Of a stretch of 64,000 nt of DNA, positions 61,441 through 64,000 are shown in pieces (the stretch's first letter is position 1; every line of letters begins with the position of its first letter). A program made the translations under genes and the position numbers. This stretch comes from Bacteroidota bacterium (lineage in GTDB: Bacteria > Bacteroidota > Bacteroidia > Bacteroidales > Dysgonomonadaceae): the NCBI GenBank assembly GCA_023399295.1, contig JAEWQF010000009.1:25113-89112 (forward strand). Reading direction: 5' to 3'. Below the pieces are notes generated by a model. It searched no databases, was not told where the DNA came from, and saw only the letters and a program-made list of their open reading frames with translations.

Positions 61441-63075
61441 ATGAAAATGTTGAAAACAATTAACCGGGCTCTCCTGCTACTTGTCTTGATGAGCTCTTGT
61501 GCACCAAAACATGAGAAACCGTTGGAAGGGATGTATGAACCAACGTGGGAATCGCTCGCGCAATATGATCAGGCTCCTGATTGGTTCAGAGATGCGAAGT
61601 TTGGCATCTGGGCTCATTGGGGGCCACAGTGTCAACCGGAACAGGGTGATTGGTACGCCCGGTTCATGTACGACGAAGGCAGTCATCAATACAACTGGCA
61701 TGTGGAAAATTACGGACATCCCTCAGAGGTTGGATTCAAAGATGTCATCCATTCATGGAAGGCTGAAAACTGGAATCCCGATGAGTTGATGGCACTCTAC
61801 AAACGAGTCGGTGCACAATATTTCTTCACGTTGGGAAACCATCACGACAACTTCGACCTGTGGGATAGTAAATATCACGAATGGAACGCTGTGAACCTGG
61901 GACCAAAGAAAGATATCGTGGCAGGATGGGAGAAGGCTGCCCGTGCCAACGGAATGTATTTTGGAGTCAGCATTCACTCTGCTCATGCATGGACCTGGTA
62001 TGAAACAGCGCAGAGATCCGATAAAGAGGGTGCTTTTAAGGGCATTCCCTACGATGGAACACTTCAGAAGGAGGATGGAAAAGGAACATGGTGGGAAGGC
62101 TATGATCCGCAGGAATTGTATGCACAGAATCATCCGTTAAGCGAAGAGAGCCATAATACAGGCCGTATCCATAGTCAGTGGGGTTGGGAAAACGGTGCTG
62201 CTGTTCCTTCAGATGATTATTTCCAGAACTTCTTTGACAGAAACATCGACATGATCAACAAGTATAACCCCGACCTGATCTATTACGACGATACAAGCAT
62301 GCCGTTGTGGCCTGTCAGCGATGTGGGCTTGCAAGTTGTTTCTCATTTCTACAATAAGAGCATCCAGGAAAATAACGGAGCCAACAATGCTGTCGTCTTT
62401 GCCAAAATACTGACGGAAGAGCAAAAGAATTCATTGGTGTGGGATGTGGAGAAGGGTGTCCCTGATCAAATCCAGGAGAAACCCTGGCAGACATGCACGT
62501 GCCTGGGTAGCTGGCATTACGACAGATCTATCTACGACAATGACAGGTATAAATCCGCAAAAACGGTGGTGCACATGCTGATTGATATCATCAGTAAGAA
62601 CGGCAACTTGCTCCTGAGTGTTCCCATGCGGGGAGACGGAACGATTGACGAGAAGGAGGAGGCGATCCTGAATGAGGTGGCAGCCTGGATGGATGTAAAC
62701 AAAGAGAGTGTCTTTGACACGCGACCCTGGAAAATCTTTGGCGAAGGACCGGTGGCTGAATCCGTGAATCCTCTCCAGGCTCAAGGATTCAATGAAGGGA
62801 AACACCAGCCATACAGCGCTGAAGATATCCGGTTTGTTACAAAAGGAAACCTTCTCTATGCCCATGTGATGGCACAACCGGAGAACGGTGAGGTGGTGAT
62901 CAAATCACTGGCAGAAGGGAACCCGCTGTTTGAACAGGCAATCAATGACGTTTCCATCATTGGGGTTGATGCCAAACCTTCGTTTGAAAGGAACAGTGAA
63001 GGGTTGGTGGTAACCCTTCCAGCAGAGATGGAGTCTAGTGAAATCTCTTTCGTGATCAAGATAGATGGAATATAG
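61441..63075 (+). CDS. Alpha-L-fucosidase, GH29, lipoprotein
   Basis: A 544-residue glycoside hydrolase releasing L-fucose from glycans such as mucin or plant/algal sugars. The signal peptide ends LLVLMSSCAPKH, a lipobox, so the enzyme is anchored to the cell surface or periplasm. GH29 features: KFGIWAHWGPQCQPEQGDWY near residue 52, YFFTLGNHHDNFDLWDS near 123, and the nucleophile region NPDLIYYDDTSMP near 275. NLLLSVPMRGDGTIDE and a C-terminal beta-sandwich follow. It overlaps the next gene by 11 bases. Confidence 0.93.
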   Translation: MKMLKTINRALLLLVLMSSCAPKHEKPLEGMYEPTWESLAQYDQAPDWFRDAKFGIWAHWGPQCQPEQGDWYARFMYDEGSHQYNWHVENYGHPSEVGFKDVIHSWKAENWNPDELMALYKRVGAQYFFTLGNHHDNFDLWDSKYHEWNAVNLGPKKDIVAGWEKAARANGMYFGVSIHSAHAWTWYETAQRSDKEGAFKGIPYDGTLQKEDGKGTWWEGYDPQELYAQNHPLSEESHNTGRIHSQWGWENGAAVPSDDYFQNFFDRNIDMINKYNPDLIYYDDTSMPLWPVSDVGLQVVSHFYNKSIQENNGANNAVVFAKILTEEQKNSLVWDVEKGVPDQIQEKPWQTCTCLGSWHYDRSIYDNDRYKSAKTVVHMLIDIISKNGNLLLSVPMRGDGTIDEKEEAILNEVAAWMDVNKESVFDTRPWKIFGEGPVAESVNPLQAQGFNEGKHQPYSAEDIRFVTKGNLLYAHVMAQPENGEVVIKSLAEGNPLFEQAINDVSIIGVDAKPSFERNSEGLVVTLPAEMESSEISFVIKIDGI

Positions 63076-63997
63076 AGAAATAGGAACAACCGGGATGAAG
63101 GTCTCCAAAATTAGTTTTGGAGCCTCATCCTTAGGCGCAGTTTTTCACCCTTTGAAGGAAGAGTCCGGAATCAATGCAGTTCATACAGCTTTGGACAACG
63201 GGATAAACTTTATCGATGTATCTCCCTACTACGGGCACCTAAAAGCTGAAACAGTATTGGGTAAAGCATTGAAAAGTGTTGACCGTAATCTTTACTATCT
63301 CTCTACGAAAGTGGGGCGGTACGGCAAGGATGGAAATAACAGCTGGGATTATTCTGCTGTAAAGGCCAGAGAAAGTGTTTATGAGAGCATGGAACGATTG
63401 AATGCCGATTGTATAGACCTGATAAATGTACACGACATCGAATTTGCAGATCTGGAGCAGGTATGCAATGAGACATTACCGGCACTGGTTGAACTGCGTA
63501 ACGAAGGAATTGTGAAACACATCGGGATTACAAACTTGAATTTACGCCATTTCAAGTATGTCATTGATCATGTACCGCAAGGAACTGTTGAAAGCGTGCT
63601 ATCTTTTTGTCATTATACATTGAATGATGATTCGTTGCGTGATTACTTTGAATTCTTCGAGTCGCATCATATCGGAATCATCAATGCTTCCCCCTACTCT
63701 ATGGGATTGTTGACAGAGCATGGCGCACCTGAATGGCATCCTGCCCCGGAAGCATTGAAACGAGTCACAAGAAAAGCCATCGATTACTGCAAATCAAAAG
63801 GTGTCTCAATTGAACAACTGGCGATGAGCTTCAGTACCGCAAATCCGAGAATCGCCACAACATTGTTCAGTTCTACGAACCCGGAAAATGTGCTGAAGAG
63901 CATCAGATATGCCAACACTCCGCTGGATATGGAATTGCTCAGCGAAATACAAATGATTCTTGAGCCGGGATTTCGTGATACCTGGGTGAATAGCTGA
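63065..63997 (+). CDS. Aldo/keto reductase, probable L-fucose/L-galactose dehydrogenase type
   Basis: A 310-residue AKR-fold dehydrogenase. N-terminal GTTGMKVSKISFGASSLG, the catalytic Asp and Tyr in NFIDVSPYYGHLKAE near residue 49, Lys in LSTKVGRYG near 80 and His in LINVHDIEF near 120 make up the complete AKR tetrad. It most resembles L-galactose/L-fucose dehydrogenases, which start the non-phosphorylating oxidation of L-fucose. The overlap of 11 bases with the GH29 gene fits a fucose-using operon that continues past the window end. The stop codon is at 63995-63997. Confidence 0.88.
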   Translation: MEYREIGTTGMKVSKISFGASSLGAVFHPLKEESGINAVHTALDNGINFIDVSPYYGHLKAETVLGKALKSVDRNLYYLSTKVGRYGKDGNNSWDYSAVKARESVYESMERLNADCIDLINVHDIEFADLEQVCNETLPALVELRNEGIVKHIGITNLNLRHFKYVIDHVPQGTVESVLSFCHYTLNDDSLRDYFEFFESHHIGIINASPYSMGLLTEHGAPEWHPAPEALKRVTRKAIDYCKSKGVSIEQLAMSFSTANPRIATTLFSSTNPENVLKSIRYANTPLDMELLSEIQMILEPGFRDTWVNS

Positions 63998-64000
63998 ATT

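Overview
The window is a stretch of a Bacteroidota chromosome, most likely order Bacteroidales and close to the Dysgonomonadaceae/Porphyromonadaceae (Proteiniphilum- or Petrimonas-like). This is inferred from three things. First, protein families largely restricted to this phylum are present (DUF4105, DUF4831, DUF3298, DUF4492, DUF3467, DUF4382, PafA-type phosphatase fold, CBM20-GH77 MalQ). Second, the sequence TAnnTTTG, the -7 element of Bacteroidota promoters, recurs in front of about 25 genes. Third, the tmRNA encodes a tag ending NNYALAA. Base composition is moderate, with clearly AT-richer patches at about 17.35-18.17 kb, 48.4-50.0 kb and 60.0-61.4 kb.

Layout. 0-4.2 kb (minus): an envelope cluster of a DUF4105 membrane protein, a PafA-like phosphatase that has lost nearly all its catalytic residues, and the 5' part of secA. 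4.2-7.7 kb (minus): ribosomal protein L31 type B, serS, a 45-residue membrane protein and tilS. 7.7-11.4 kb: pheS, DUF4831 and DUF3298 proteins, then a convergent YceI-like protein. 11.6-17.3 kb: a lone sufB, then ung, asnA, pyrD-pyrK and an XRE regulator. 17.35-18.17 kb has no convincing gene. 18.2-22.0 kb: glutathione peroxidase lipoprotein, amn-holA, a stand-alone HsdR_N nuclease domain, an unusual heptamer/octamer repeat and panB. 22.1-28.6 kb: a FadL-type outer-membrane protein, a low-complexity Tyr/Trp/Gly then Ser/Arg protein, a PhnP-like hydrolase, and SPOR, DUF4382 and uncharacterised lipoproteins. 28.6-33.8 kb (minus): DUF3298 - rsmG - metallo-beta-lactamase hydrolase - gcvP, probably one operon. 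33.9-37.3 kb (minus): DUF3467, DUF4492, cydA, cydB. 37.4-45.4 kb: ald, fba, malQ, an AspT/YidE-type transporter and prmA. 45.6-48.3 kb: a TPR protein followed by an ECF sigma factor module. 48.4-50.5 kb: an AT-rich CotH-like lipoprotein and ssrA (tmRNA). 50.7-54.2 kb: nfnA-nfnB-pdxB. 54.3-59.8 kb: an OmpA-like/TPR lipoprotein, a HAMP-only membrane protein coupled to trkH, and tyrS. 59.9-64.0 kb: tRNA-Gln, a Fic protein directly behind it, and an alpha-L-fucosidase/aldo-keto reductase pair.

Most genes are housekeeping: translation, amino-acid and pyrimidine metabolism, microaerobic respiration by cytochrome bd, and NAD(P)H/ferredoxin balance. They point to an anaerobic or nanaerobic heterotroph with carbohydrate-degrading accessory genes. 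No prophage, insertion sequence or CRISPR array was seen. The least ordinary items are the pseudo-phosphatase beside secA, the HAMP-only/TrkH pair, the low-complexity envelope protein, the ECF sigma module, the variant tmRNA tag and the tandem repeat after the HsdR_N gene.
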